Of a DNA stretch of 52,769 bases, positions 8,895 to 17,092 are shown piece after piece; position 1 is the stretch's first letter, and each line of letters starts with the position of its first letter. The DNA is taken from assembly GCA_964448755.1 (NCBI GenBank), contig CAYUXF010000003.1, positions 1 through 52,769 of the forward strand. The letters run 5' to 3'. The translations under genes and the position numbers were made by a program. This DNA is from CAYUXF01 sp964448755. GTDB lineage: Bacteria; Margulisbacteria; Termititenacia; Termititenacales; CAYUXF01. The notes under the pieces were generated by a model that was not told the origin of the DNA, did not search any database, and saw only the letters and a list, made by a program, of their open reading frames with translations.

Positions 8895-8900
8895 ATTATA
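8895..8900 (-). promoter_or_regulatory. -10 element, possible leaderless promoter of the lipoprotein gene
   Basis: A perfect TATAAT on the minus strand is separated from the ATG by nine nt, which would place the transcript start at or within a few bases of the start codon. The -35 region is weak (CTTTTA at 17-nt spacing). Confidence 0.45.
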
Positions 8901-8948
8901 ACTGAGTTTATAAATTTTAAAAGTTATTTTTTAAACACCTTATAAACA

Positions 8949-8977
8949 AAAGGCTGTGCAATTACTGCACCGCCTTT
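8949..8977 (-). terminator. Hairpin, likely terminator of the SWIB gene
   Basis: On the minus strand AAAGGC and GCCTTT flank an inner TGCA/TGCA pairing, 28 nt after the SWIB stop codon, followed by TGTTTATAAG. The U-tract is poor, so termination may be partial. Confidence 0.45.
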
Positions 8978-9004
8978 AAAATTAAAATTCAAAAAATATA
9001 GCGA

Positions 9005-9331
9005 TTATTCTATATTAGCGCTCACTACCGAAGCGACCTGCATCATATCGATAGTTTGACCTTCCTGCAATTTTGTAAAATCTGTAACTTTGCCGGTTTT
9101 GCTAGTAGTTTTAGTATTCTTAAAAACTTTAAGCAATTTGGCATCAGCTACAATAAATTTACCGGCATTTTCCGGCTTACCATTGGCCGTCTTGGTCTGT
9201 AATTTATTGGCTTTAATATAATCCCAGAGTTTTTTAGTTATTTCTGTGCGCGGCAATTCTTTGGCACCTAAAAATTCAGCGAGATCTGCTTTCAGTTTTA
9301 CCGGTTTATTCAATCCTTTTTCTTCTGTCAT
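9005..9331 (-). CDS. Stand-alone SWIB/MDM2-domain protein
   Basis: The 108 residues are almost entirely one SWIB domain: LKADLAEFLGAKELPRTEI, KKLWDYIKANKLQ and the C-terminal ADAKLLKVFKN. In eukaryotes SWIB is a subunit domain of chromatin-remodelling complexes. Bacterial copies are scattered (chlamydial topoisomerase I tails and small free-standing proteins) and are thought to act on chromosome structure. The part after about residue 88 (TKLQEGQTIDMMQVASVV) completes the fold. AAGGAG lies five nt before the ATG. It appears to be a single-gene transcript with its own hairpin downstream. Confidence 0.9.
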   Translation of the reverse strand: MTEEKGLNKPVKLKADLAEFLGAKELPRTEITKKLWDYIKANKLQTKTANGKPENAGKFIVADAKLLKVFKNTKTTSKTGKVTDFTKLQEGQTIDMMQVASVVSANIE

Positions 9332-9501
9332 AGTAACTCCTTTGCTTATAAAATTTCGTGTTATTTTAATACTAATTAGCCAAGATTAAAAACCTTTAAA
9401 ATGTCAACGCCTTGACAGATCAAGACCACAATTCATCAATTTCACTATATATAATTATTCTTTGCAACAAACAGACTGCCGGTTACGATAAATGATCAGT
9501 T

Positions 9502-11028
9502 ATGATAATTAATAATAAACAAATTATATTCTCCGATCTCACCAGTTTTAAGGTGCCACGCCGAAATATTGCCAAATTCGCACCAAAAACCTACGGCACA
9601 ATTATTCCGTCCGAACATCTGGCACTTAAGAAATTTAACAATAAAGCAGAATTAACACTTCTTTCCCGTGACGGCGTAGCTATTGGCAAGGCCTTGCTCC
9701 AGTTAATGGAACAAGGGACCACCTTGGCCGATGTTGATGAGGTTATTATTAATGCCTCTTCCACTGCTGATCTGCAGTTCATTACCAATTATCTGGTCTG
9801 CCCGACCGGCAAAGAGTTTAGCCAGCGTTTTCAAGGAAACAAATTGACTGTCCGACTTCATAATTTTAAAGCGGCCCTACAGTTACCAGCACTAATAACT
9901 ACTGCCGGCATGGGCAAAAATGCCGATGAAACCTGTTCTATTTTACCCGAACTCTTCAGAAAAGATGTTAAATACGAAATAGTTGAAACAACCAAAATGA
10001 ACCAGGCTAAACTGCTCAAACAACTAGCGCGGACGCACCAAGAACTAGCCAAAAGAACAGAACTTTCGCCAGAGGTCAAAAAAAATATTGACCACACACT
10101 CAAAAAAATAGCCGAATATATTAACAGCGACAAACTGGTTTTTATTAATAAAAAAGAACTTTTTACACAAAAAACAGTAGCCAGCCACCGCGCTTACGCT
10201 AACCCCGGCTATGTCAAAGAGATCCTGGCCGGAAAAACTTTTTACGTCCAGACCGACGAAATAACACATTTAAAGCTCATTGATAATACTCTTTACGTTA
10301 TAGATACCGGCAACCCTTCAACTGTAGCTTATGTTAAAGCCTTGTTAAAAAAAGGACCGGATCAAATAAAAAACATTGTCATTATGCAGACACACTTTCA
10401 TAACGATCATTGCGCCAGACTGCCGGAACTTTTATCTTTAGTGCGCAAAAACAAGATCAATACACAATTAGTTTTTAATAAAGATCTCCATCATCAGTTT
10501 GCCGGTTTTCTAGCTACCAACTTACGGGTCTTCAAAAATAATCCTACATTAAAATTGCGGCCAGTAGGAAAAGCACAAATTCAAGAAACAGGCCAGAAAA
10601 CTAGTTTTTCTTTATTTAATAATGTTCCAGATCTGCTCAGGCACTTCATTCAAAGCAACGGCTATTTTCTACAACAGGGAACAGCAGGTCTTTTTTTTAC
10701 AGGCGATATTAATCCGCCAACGCCCGACAAACTCAATGGTCAAAATTTAGCAGAAGTATCGGTTAAGGCACTCCAGTCTTATTTAAAAAATATTATTGAA
10801 AATGCTCTTACAAAGAAAATAACCAATCTCACGCTCTTTGCCGATGTCGGTCATTTTTCTGCAATTCCAGAACTAGCAAAAGGCTTTGCGGCCGTATTAA
10901 CAGAGGCAGAAAAAGAACTAAAAAAGAAATATAAAGAAAAATATCAAATAAAAGTTCGGATCTTAAATGAACATCTCAAATCAACAGATAGCTATCTGCC
11001 GGTCATTCAAGAAGATCAGTTAAACTAA
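9502..11028 (+). CDS. Large metallo-beta-lactamase-fold protein, unknown substrate
   Basis: The C-terminal 270 residues are a metallo-beta-lactamase fold: LYVIDTGNPSTVAYVK, the metal motif THFHNDHCARL, FFTGDINPP supplying the bridging aspartate, and a late HFSAIPE histidine. The metal ligands look complete. The first 230 or so residues form a separate region I do not recognise, with VIINASSTADLQFITNYL and a long charged helical stretch (about 150-200) that may be coiled coil. There is no signal peptide, so it is probably cytosolic. The start codon lacks a clear ribosome binding site. It is transcribed alone, converging with the hybrid kinase three nt away. Confidence 0.75.
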   Translation: MIINNKQIIFSDLTSFKVPRRNIAKFAPKTYGTIIPSEHLALKKFNNKAELTLLSRDGVAIGKALLQLMEQGTTLADVDEVIINASSTADLQFITNYLVCPTGKEFSQRFQGNKLTVRLHNFKAALQLPALITTAGMGKNADETCSILPELFRKDVKYEIVETTKMNQAKLLKQLARTHQELAKRTELSPEVKKNIDHTLKKIAEYINSDKLVFINKKELFTQKTVASHRAYANPGYVKEILAGKTFYVQTDEITHLKLIDNTLYVIDTGNPSTVAYVKALLKKGPDQIKNIVIMQTHFHNDHCARLPELLSLVRKNKINTQLVFNKDLHHQFAGFLATNLRVFKNNPTLKLRPVGKAQIQETGQKTSFSLFNNVPDLLRHFIQSNGYFLQQGTAGLFFTGDINPPTPDKLNGQNLAEVSVKALQSYLKNIIENALTKKITNLTLFADVGHFSAIPELAKGFAAVLTEAEKELKKKYKEKYQIKVRILNEHLKSTDSYLPVIQEDQLN

Positions 11029-11031
11029 CGC

Positions 11032-13743
11032 TTACTCTTCTATGTTTTCCTTAGGGCCGATCAAGACCGTTAAAGAGTTACCAAGCTCGTCAAAATGATA
11101 GGGCTTTTGCAAACTATCGGCAAAACCAAATAGCTGCGGATTGGTCATTACCGGATCATCGGAATAGCCGCTGGCTACAATAGCGCGCACATCAGGATCT
11201 ATTTTTTTAATTAAATTTAAGGTTTCTTTACCACCAAGCCCCTCTCTAATAGTAAGATCAAAAATCACCAGATCAAACGGCTGATTATTTGCCATTGCTT
11301 TTTCATATAAAGAAACAGCTTCTTCGCCTCGGCTGGCGGTAACGATCTCAAACCCGCTCTTACTCAAAAAATCTTCAGTGGTTTTTAAAACTTCTTCATC
11401 ATCGTCCATTAAAAGTATTCTGCCGTGAAAGGTCTGATGTCCTTTTTCTACAAAAGCAGACCAAGAAACATTGGCCTGAGGTTTGGCGGGTAAATATATT
11501 TTAAATGTAGTCCCCTGCCCTATTTCCGATTCCGCAAGTAAAAGGCCCTGATGCTTTTTAATTATAGAATAGGCTGTGGCCAGTCCTAGTCCGGTCCCAT
11601 GTTTTTTAGTTGTAAAAAATGGATCAAATATTTTCTGTAAATTTTCCGCAGAAATTCCACTGCCTTGATCGGCAATACTTATTAAAATATATTCGCCCGG
11701 CACCAGCAAAGAATGAACTTCTCGTTCCTTTAAATTCTTTGCCTGTAAAGTAATAGTGCCGCCATTGGGCATAGCCTGCTTGGCATTAATTATCAAATTA
11801 CTAATAACCTGGTCTATCTGCCCGGCATCGGCATTAATAGGCCAAAGGTCGTCATCAATATCCAAAATTGTTTTAATGTTTGCCGCGCCGCTTAAATTAA
11901 AAGACAACATAGAAGGAAGCATTTTCTGAAGAAGAAAAATCTCTTTTTTAGGTTGCCCGCCTTTAGAGTAAGTTAATAGCTGTTTAGCCAGTCCGGAAGC
12001 CTTATCAAATACCGCCAAAGAACGATCAATATAAGGCTCAATATGTTCAGCCGGCCGCTCTTCTAATTTAATTTTGACTAACTGCAAATTGCCGTAGATC
12101 CCTTGCAGTAAGTTATTAAAATCATGGGCAATGCCACCGGCTAAAACACCTATCGATTCCAGCTTTTGCATGGTCTGCATTTGTTCTTTCATTTTATTAT
12201 TTTCTGTAATGTCGGTCACTGCCGACATTAAACATTTTTTTCCTTCAATCTCTATTTGCGCCCAGGAAAAAAGCACGTGACGGACCTCTTTGTTTTTAGT
12301 AAATAATTTGGTCTCAAAATTATGGACCCGGCCGGTCTGTTCCACTATTTTAACGGCCTTAACTCTATCTTGCGAATCTACCCATAAAGGCAAAGAAATT
12401 GAACTTTTTCCAATAAGATCATCTTTAGTAAAACCAAAAGTCTCAGTAAAAGCTTTATTAATATTTAAAAAGATGCCGTCGTTAATATCCGAAATAGCCA
12501 TGGGATTAGAATTTTGATAAAAAAAAGTGGCAAAAGTTTTTTCGCTCTCGCGCAGTTCCATCTCCGCTTTTTTGCGCTCAGTAATATCACTAATAAACCC
12601 CTGCAATGCCAATAATTTACCATCTTCTGCAAACAAACCCTGTCCGCGCTCTAAAACATACTTAACTTGCTTTTCCTTTGTTAAAATACGATACTCTATT
12701 TCATATGGAGAATTATCCGCCAAAGCCTTCTGAATAACACTGGCAACTTTTTCTCTGTCTTCAGGATAAATAATATCATTATAGGAAATTGACCTGTTCT
12801 CTAAGATCTCTTCTGGCAAATATCCAGTTAATTCAGCTACTCTTTCACTGACAAATTTCATTGTCCAGTTTTGATCATTTAAACAATAATAAACTAGCCC
12901 CGGGAAATTAGCTATCAGTGTTGACATCTCTTTTTCTCTTTCCCGCAAAACATTCTCAACTTTTTTGTAATCGGTAATATCACGACCCTCAGGGATCAAA
13001 AGAACAACTTTACCGTTTTGATCAAAGATAGGCTTTATAGAAAAATCTATAATTGCCGTACTGCAAGCCCCCTGCAGCTCTACTTCATATCTAATAAATT
13101 CACCATCTGCTGCTCTGGCAATGGCTTCTTTTAAAGTTTTAACCCTTTCTTCATTGCCACGCCACCAAACGGCCTCCCAAAAAGGCAAGCCAATAATATC
13201 TGCCGCTTTTACACCGGCAAAGTTTAGAGCTGTCTCGTTTGCCTCCAGCAAGATCCCTTTAGTGGTCATTAAGCCGGTAAATTGGAACGCCGCCTCAAAA
13301 ATAGCACGGTATCGCTGAGCCTGCTCACTGGCAAGCTCGTACGTTTCAAAAAGATTAAGCGCCATTTTAATAGTCTTCAGCAAAATAACTTCATTGGCAT
13401 TTTTATCAACATACCCATAAGAAATATCATCATCTATTTTATCCATTACTTCTTTATTGCTATGCGCCGTTAAAAAAACTATCGGTAATTTTCTCTTATT
13501 TAATATCTGTCTGGCGACCTCTGAGCCATCTAGTTGAGCACCAAGATCAATATCCATTAAAACTAGATCAATATCGTATTTATTATTTTCTATTATTTGC
13601 AGGGCTCTTTCTCTGGAGTTGGCAAAGACAACTTGATAACCAGCTTTTTCTAAAACAGTTGTTTCTGTTAAAGCTATCAAGATCTCATCTTCAACCAATA
13701 GAATTGTTTTGGGAATTATTTTTTGAGTAACAGACTTTAACAT
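11032..13743 (-). CDS. Hybrid sensor histidine kinase (REC-PAS-PAS-PAS-HK-REC)
   Basis: The 903 residues carry, in order: an N-terminal receiver (phosphoacceptor Asp near 63 in VLMDIDL), three PAS/PAC sensor modules (about 140-260, 270-395, 400-525), a dimerisation helix with H-box GGIAHDFNN (His near 539), an ATPase domain with DQGSGIS and GTGLGLAT, and a C-terminal receiver (Asp near 830 in VIFDLTI). There are no transmembrane segments, so it senses a cytoplasmic signal or receives phosphate from another kinase through the first receiver. AGGAGG lies upstream of the ATG. It is an orphan here; the NtrC-type regulator at 48.9-50.2 kb is a possible but unproven partner. Confidence 0.93.
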   Translation of the reverse strand: MLKSVTQKIIPKTILLVEDEILIALTETTVLEKAGYQVVFANSRERALQIIENNKYDIDLVLMDIDLGAQLDGSEVARQILNKRKLPIVFLTAHSNKEVMDKIDDDISYGYVDKNANEVILLKTIKMALNLFETYELASEQAQRYRAIFEAAFQFTGLMTTKGILLEANETALNFAGVKAADIIGLPFWEAVWWRGNEERVKTLKEAIARAADGEFIRYEVELQGACSTAIIDFSIKPIFDQNGKVVLLIPEGRDITDYKKVENVLREREKEMSTLIANFPGLVYYCLNDQNWTMKFVSERVAELTGYLPEEILENRSISYNDIIYPEDREKVASVIQKALADNSPYEIEYRILTKEKQVKYVLERGQGLFAEDGKLLALQGFISDITERKKAEMELRESEKTFATFFYQNSNPMAISDINDGIFLNINKAFTETFGFTKDDLIGKSSISLPLWVDSQDRVKAVKIVEQTGRVHNFETKLFTKNKEVRHVLFSWAQIEIEGKKCLMSAVTDITENNKMKEQMQTMQKLESIGVLAGGIAHDFNNLLQGIYGNLQLVKIKLEERPAEHIEPYIDRSLAVFDKASGLAKQLLTYSKGGQPKKEIFLLQKMLPSMLSFNLSGAANIKTILDIDDDLWPINADAGQIDQVISNLIINAKQAMPNGGTITLQAKNLKEREVHSLLVPGEYILISIADQGSGISAENLQKIFDPFFTTKKHGTGLGLATAYSIIKKHQGLLLAESEIGQGTTFKIYLPAKPQANVSWSAFVEKGHQTFHGRILLMDDDEEVLKTTEDFLSKSGFEIVTASRGEEAVSLYEKAMANNQPFDLVIFDLTIREGLGGKETLNLIKKIDPDVRAIVASGYSDDPVMTNPQLFGFADSLQKPYHFDELGNSLTVLIGPKENIEE

Positions 13744-13874
13744 AACTCCAAAGTCCTCCTACCTGTAAGGCAATGCTAATTATAGCTCTTTTAAAAAGCC
13801 ACCGCAAGCCAATCCAAAGCTACCAGGAAGACCAAGACTAGTTATTAAAAATCAGGTGAAAATTAGCATTTTGC

Positions 13875-13949
13875 TGGTTCCCCGACAAGGGCTCGAACCT
13901 CGATTAACAGATCCAGAATCTGTCGTCCTACCAATTAGACGATCGGGGA
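13875..13949 (-). tRNA. tRNA-Gln (anticodon CTG)
   Basis: The acceptor arm TCCCCGA/TCGGGGA, anticodon stem ACAGA/TCTGT with loop TTCTGGA and T-loop GTTCGAGCC form a complete cloverleaf, with CCA encoded. Anticodon CTG reads CAG. It begins eight nt downstream of tsf and is probably on the same transcript. Confidence 0.95.
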
Positions 13950-13957
13950 GCAATCAA

Positions 13958-14794
13958 CTACGCGCCGAGCTGAAACCTCTCAAAACCGACAATAACAGCA
14001 CCAGCCGGCAATAACTGCTTAATAGCTTTATCAGGATCTTTAACAAACTCCTGCTCTATTAAACAATTATCTTTATAAAACTTATTCAGCTTACCTTCCG
14101 CAATTTTATCTAAAATAGCGGCCGGCTTACCTTCATTGAGCGCCTGCTGTTTATAAACACTTTTTTCAGCTTCCAGAACATCGGCCGGAACATCTTCTCT
14201 TTTTAAATAAGCAGGATTCGCTGCCGCAACATGCATGGCAATATCTTTAGCTAAAGCCTGATCAGCAAGACCTTTAAACTTAACCAACACACCAATAGAG
14301 CCATTCATGTGCGTATAGTCGGCTATCAGCTCATCGGCAGCTGCTTCGTAAAGCGCAAAACGCCGCGCGACAATATTCTCACCAATAACAGCAATGGCGT
14401 TAGTAATAGCATCTGCTACTTTTTTAGAGCTATCTTTGTAAAAAGGCTGTGCAGTAAGTTCCTCAATATTTTTAGGACTTTTGGCCAAAACCTGTTCGGT
14501 TAAATCCACTAACAATTCTTTAAAATTATCGTTGCGAGCCACAAAGTCTGTTTCAGCATTAAGCTCGAACATAGCCGCTTTTTTAGCATCGGCAGTAACC
14601 TTAATATTAATAACACCCTGGGCGGCAACTCTGTCGGCGCGCTTGGCCGCAGCCGAAAGACCTTTTTCACGCAAATACTTAATGGCAGCTTCCATATCGC
14701 CATTAGTTTCATTTAAAGCTTTTTTGCAGTCCATCATCCCGGCCTGTGTTTTTTCTCTAAGATCTTTAACCATTGTTGCTGTTATTTCAGCCAT
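13958..14794 (-). CDS. tsf: Elongation factor Ts
   Basis: EF-Ts exchanges GDP for GTP on EF-Tu. The N-terminal UBA-like helical domain (VKDLREKTQAGMMDCKKAL) and the conserved AELNAETDFVARN-type core (here FELNAETDFVARND near 78-91) are present. The C-terminal part includes FVKDPDKAIKQLL. The 278-residue length is normal. A GGAGG-type site precedes the ATG. It follows rpsB by 37 nt, the standard rpsB-tsf operon order. Confidence 0.97.
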   Translation of the reverse strand: MAEITATMVKDLREKTQAGMMDCKKALNETNGDMEAAIKYLREKGLSAAAKRADRVAAQGVINIKVTADAKKAAMFELNAETDFVARNDNFKELLVDLTEQVLAKSPKNIEELTAQPFYKDSSKKVADAITNAIAVIGENIVARRFALYEAAADELIADYTHMNGSIGVLVKFKGLADQALAKDIAMHVAAANPAYLKREDVPADVLEAEKSVYKQQALNEGKPAAILDKIAEGKLNKFYKDNCLIEQEFVKDPDKAIKQLLPAGAVIVGFERFQLGA

Positions 14795-14831
14795 TGAACA
14801 TTCCTCCGTAAATTAAATAATTATTTAAAAC

Positions 14832-15635
14832 TTATTCTTTAACCGCTTCTACTTCTTCTATTAGCTCTTCTTTTTCAATAGCAGCCACCAATTCTTCTTT
14901 TTCGTTATCGTCTGAGATCTCTTCATAAGTGCCGCCGGTCTTTTCAATATACATCTTTTCGCCCTCGATACACGCATTAGCCATTGTTGCCACTATTAGT
15001 TTAATAGCGCGGATAGCGTCATCGTTACCAGGGATCGGCACATCTACTACTTTTGGGTTAGAGTTAGTGTCTACTACCGCAACTACCGGGATCTTTAAAC
15101 GACGGGCTTCTTTAATAGCAATGTCTTCTTTAATTGTATCAACAACAAAAATAGCGTCCGGCACTTTGCTCATTTCCAAAATACCGCCAAGGCTGTTTTC
15201 CAGCTTTGTTAATTCTTTGTTTAATTTAGAAACTTCTTTGGTTGGCAGTTTTTCAAAAATACCTTTTTCTTTTTGATCAAGGATTTTTTTATATTTTCTG
15301 ACCGATTTTCTGATAGTCAGCAAGTTAGTTAACATGCCGCCCAGCCAGCGATTAGTAACAAAAGGCATACCGCAGCGCTTAGCTTCTTCCTGTACCGCTT
15401 CCTGCGCCTGTTTTTTTGTACCAACAAAAAGAACTTTGCCACCGTTAGCTGTAATTTCGCGCACAAAATTAAAAGCCTTTTCTAAATATTCTATTGACTG
15501 TTTAAGGTCAATGACGTGAATATCGTTACGTGCCGTATAAATGAACGGCTTCATCCGCGGGTCCCATCTTCTGGTCTGGTGACCAAAATGAACGCCAGCC
15601 TCTAACAGATCTCTCATTGTTACTGTAAATCCCAT
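14832..15635 (-). CDS. rpsB: 30S ribosomal protein S2
   Basis: S2 is the late-assembling small-subunit protein that helps dock S1. Recognisable motifs are LLEAGVHFGHQTRRWDP, NDIHVIDLKQ, NRWLGGMLTN and a PGNDDAIRAI stretch near the C-terminus. I start at ATG 15635 (MGFTVTMRDLL): AAGGAG sits eight nt before it and the protein then has the family start. A longer in-frame reading from 15731 would overlap the leader and adds 32 unconserved residues. The acidic C-terminal tail after about residue 235 is variable in the family. Confidence 0.97.
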   Translation of the reverse strand: MGFTVTMRDLLEAGVHFGHQTRRWDPRMKPFIYTARNDIHVIDLKQSIEYLEKAFNFVREITANGGKVLFVGTKKQAQEAVQEEAKRCGMPFVTNRWLGGMLTNLLTIRKSVRKYKKILDQKEKGIFEKLPTKEVSKLNKELTKLENSLGGILEMSKVPDAIFVVDTIKEDIAIKEARRLKIPVVAVVDTNSNPKVVDVPIPGNDDAIRAIKLIVATMANACIEGEKMYIEKTGGTYEEISDDNEKEELVAAIEKEELIEEVEAVKE

Positions 15636-15794
15636 TTCTGAACTCCTTCTTTGTTTCCGTCTATAGAAAGACGAAAAACGGTTTTTTCTTTTCCCTGCCG
15701 TCTGCTCTTTTTCAAGCTCAAGAATGAGCACCGTGAAAAAGATCGGGCAAAGATGTTTTCTCTTTTTCCTTTATTACAAAGAAAAAGGGAGCAG
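15636..15794 (-). promoter_or_regulatory. rpsB 5' leader, possible autoregulatory RNA
   Basis: About 150 nt separate the predicted promoter from the rpsB start. The leader contains short complementary stretches such as AGACG/CGTCT around the AGACGAAAAACGG region. Long structured leaders that bind S2 are known for rpsB-tsf operons in several phyla; here this is inferred from length and position, since I did not derive a full fold. Confidence 0.3.
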
Positions 15795-15822
15795 ATTATA
15801 ACATATTGACAGTAAACTTCAA
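15795..15822 (-). promoter_or_regulatory. Promoter of rpsB-tsf
   Basis: On the minus strand TTGAAG (15822-15817), a 16-nt spacer and TATAAT (15800-15795) form a good housekeeping promoter, the best -35/-10 pair in this region. Confidence 0.65.
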
Positions 15823-15980
15823 GCGGTCATAACAAAAAAATAATCAGATTGCATTAAAAAATCAATCTGTTAAAATTCTGCGGTATTTTCGGGGGTATTT
15901 TTCCGCTCACGTGAAATATTTCAATTAAATTAACGATTAATTAATGATCATCATTAATTATCAAATAGGATCATAATATT

Positions 15981-16843
15981 ATGCTCATTAGCGGCTATAA
16001 AAATATAGAAGATCTAAAAAAGCCTTATCTGGCCATTTATGATTTTTTTGTCAGTAACAATACAGACAGTGCCTTACAAAAAAGGACCCAATCNNNNNNN
16101 NNNNNNNNNNNNNNNNNNNNNNNNNNNNNNNNNNNNNNNNNNNNNNNNNNNNNNNNNNNNNNNNNNNNNNNNNNNNNNNNNNNNNNNNNNNNNATGATTT
16201 TTTTGTCAGTAACAATACAGACAGTGCCTTACAAAAAAGGACCCAATCTTTTTCTGAACTCAGCAACGCTATCTTTGGCCCGGCATTTATTCACCCGCAG
16301 ACAAAAATAGAGTGGCCACATTTTTATACTTCGGCGTTTGGTCCGCGCAAAATAACCGCACTAAATGACAAAACAGAAACCATGCATTATGGTATTGATC
16401 TGGTGCCGCGTGATCCGCAAACAAATTTAGCAGTAACTATTTTTGGTAAAAGAGCCAATAAAAACTTCCCTATCAAATGTATCGGCGGCGGCAAAGTAGT
16501 TGAGGTCGGTTTTAAAAAATACGGCATGGGGCATTATGTTCTTATTGAACATGCCGATGGACTCCATACCCTTTACGCTCATTTACAGAACCGCCGCTTG
16601 CCGCCAAAAGGATCTCTGATCAAAAAAGGCGAAGTTCTTGGTTATCTGGGAAATTCCGGCAAAAGAACGACCGGCGCCCATCTACACTTTGAACTCCGCA
16701 CCAGCGCCGAGCAAGGCTCTGCCATAGACCCGCTAACAGAAGAGGGAACAAAACACATTGCCAGCCTAATAACACCAACAAATAATATAGCTTATAATGA
16801 TAATTTTTTTAGAAACTTTTTAGCAAGATATACTTTTAATTAA
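15981..16843 (+). CDS. M23-family metallopeptidase (contains assembly gap)
   Basis: The C-terminal half is a LytM/M23 domain, the zinc enzyme that cuts peptide bridges in peptidoglycan. The first zinc motif is MHYGIDLVPRD (H-x3-D), followed by LHTLYAHLQ and the second motif GAHLHFELR (HxH). Collapsing the duplicated 55 bp and the Ns at 16094-16193 gives 708 nt, 235 residues in one frame, so the gene is intact. No signal peptide is visible at the N-terminus (MLISGYKNIEDLKKPY), unusual for an envelope hydrolase; a different start or a cytosolic role as a non-catalytic regulator cannot be excluded. There is no clear ribosome binding site; TAGGAT lies nine nt upstream of the ATG. Confidence 0.85.
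16039..16248. other. Scaffold gap (16094-16193) with duplicated 55-bp ends
   Basis: The 55 bases at 16039-16093 are repeated exactly at 16194-16248 around 100 Ns. The overlap length matches the gap in prmC, and collapsing it restores the reading frame of the M23 peptidase. Confidence 0.95.
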
Positions 16844-16846
16844 GTC

Positions 16847-16933
16847 TGGTGCCGGGAAGAGGACTCGAACCTCCACAAGATTGCTCTCTCATGAACCTGA
16901 ATCATGCGCGTCTACCAATTCCGCCATCCCGGC
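16847..16933 (-). tRNA. tRNA-Leu (anticodon CAG)
   Basis: This is an 87-nt class II tRNA with acceptor GCCGGGA/TCCCGGC, anticodon stem CATGA/TCATG around TTCAGGT, a long variable arm and T-loop GTTCGAGTC, with CCA encoded. Anticodon CAG reads CUG. Confidence 0.95.
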
Positions 16934-17092
16934 AAAAACACCCTTTTCAAAAAAGGCTTATTTTTCTAACATATATAATACGCTTTTACAAGCAATATTA
17001 CAGCAAATTTATCTAAAAGGGCTGCAATTTTTCTTATAAACAGACGATAAATACCTATAGAATTTAAATTAGCTTAAAGGAACGACTAAATA

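Noticed and set aside
15636..15731. Longer rpsB start at 15731
   Set aside because: AAGGAG and the family N-terminus place the start at 15635; the extra 32 residues belong to the leader.
16051..16266. Minus-strand open frame across the second gap
   Set aside because: Antisense to the M23 peptidase and built on Ns and the duplicated 55 bp.
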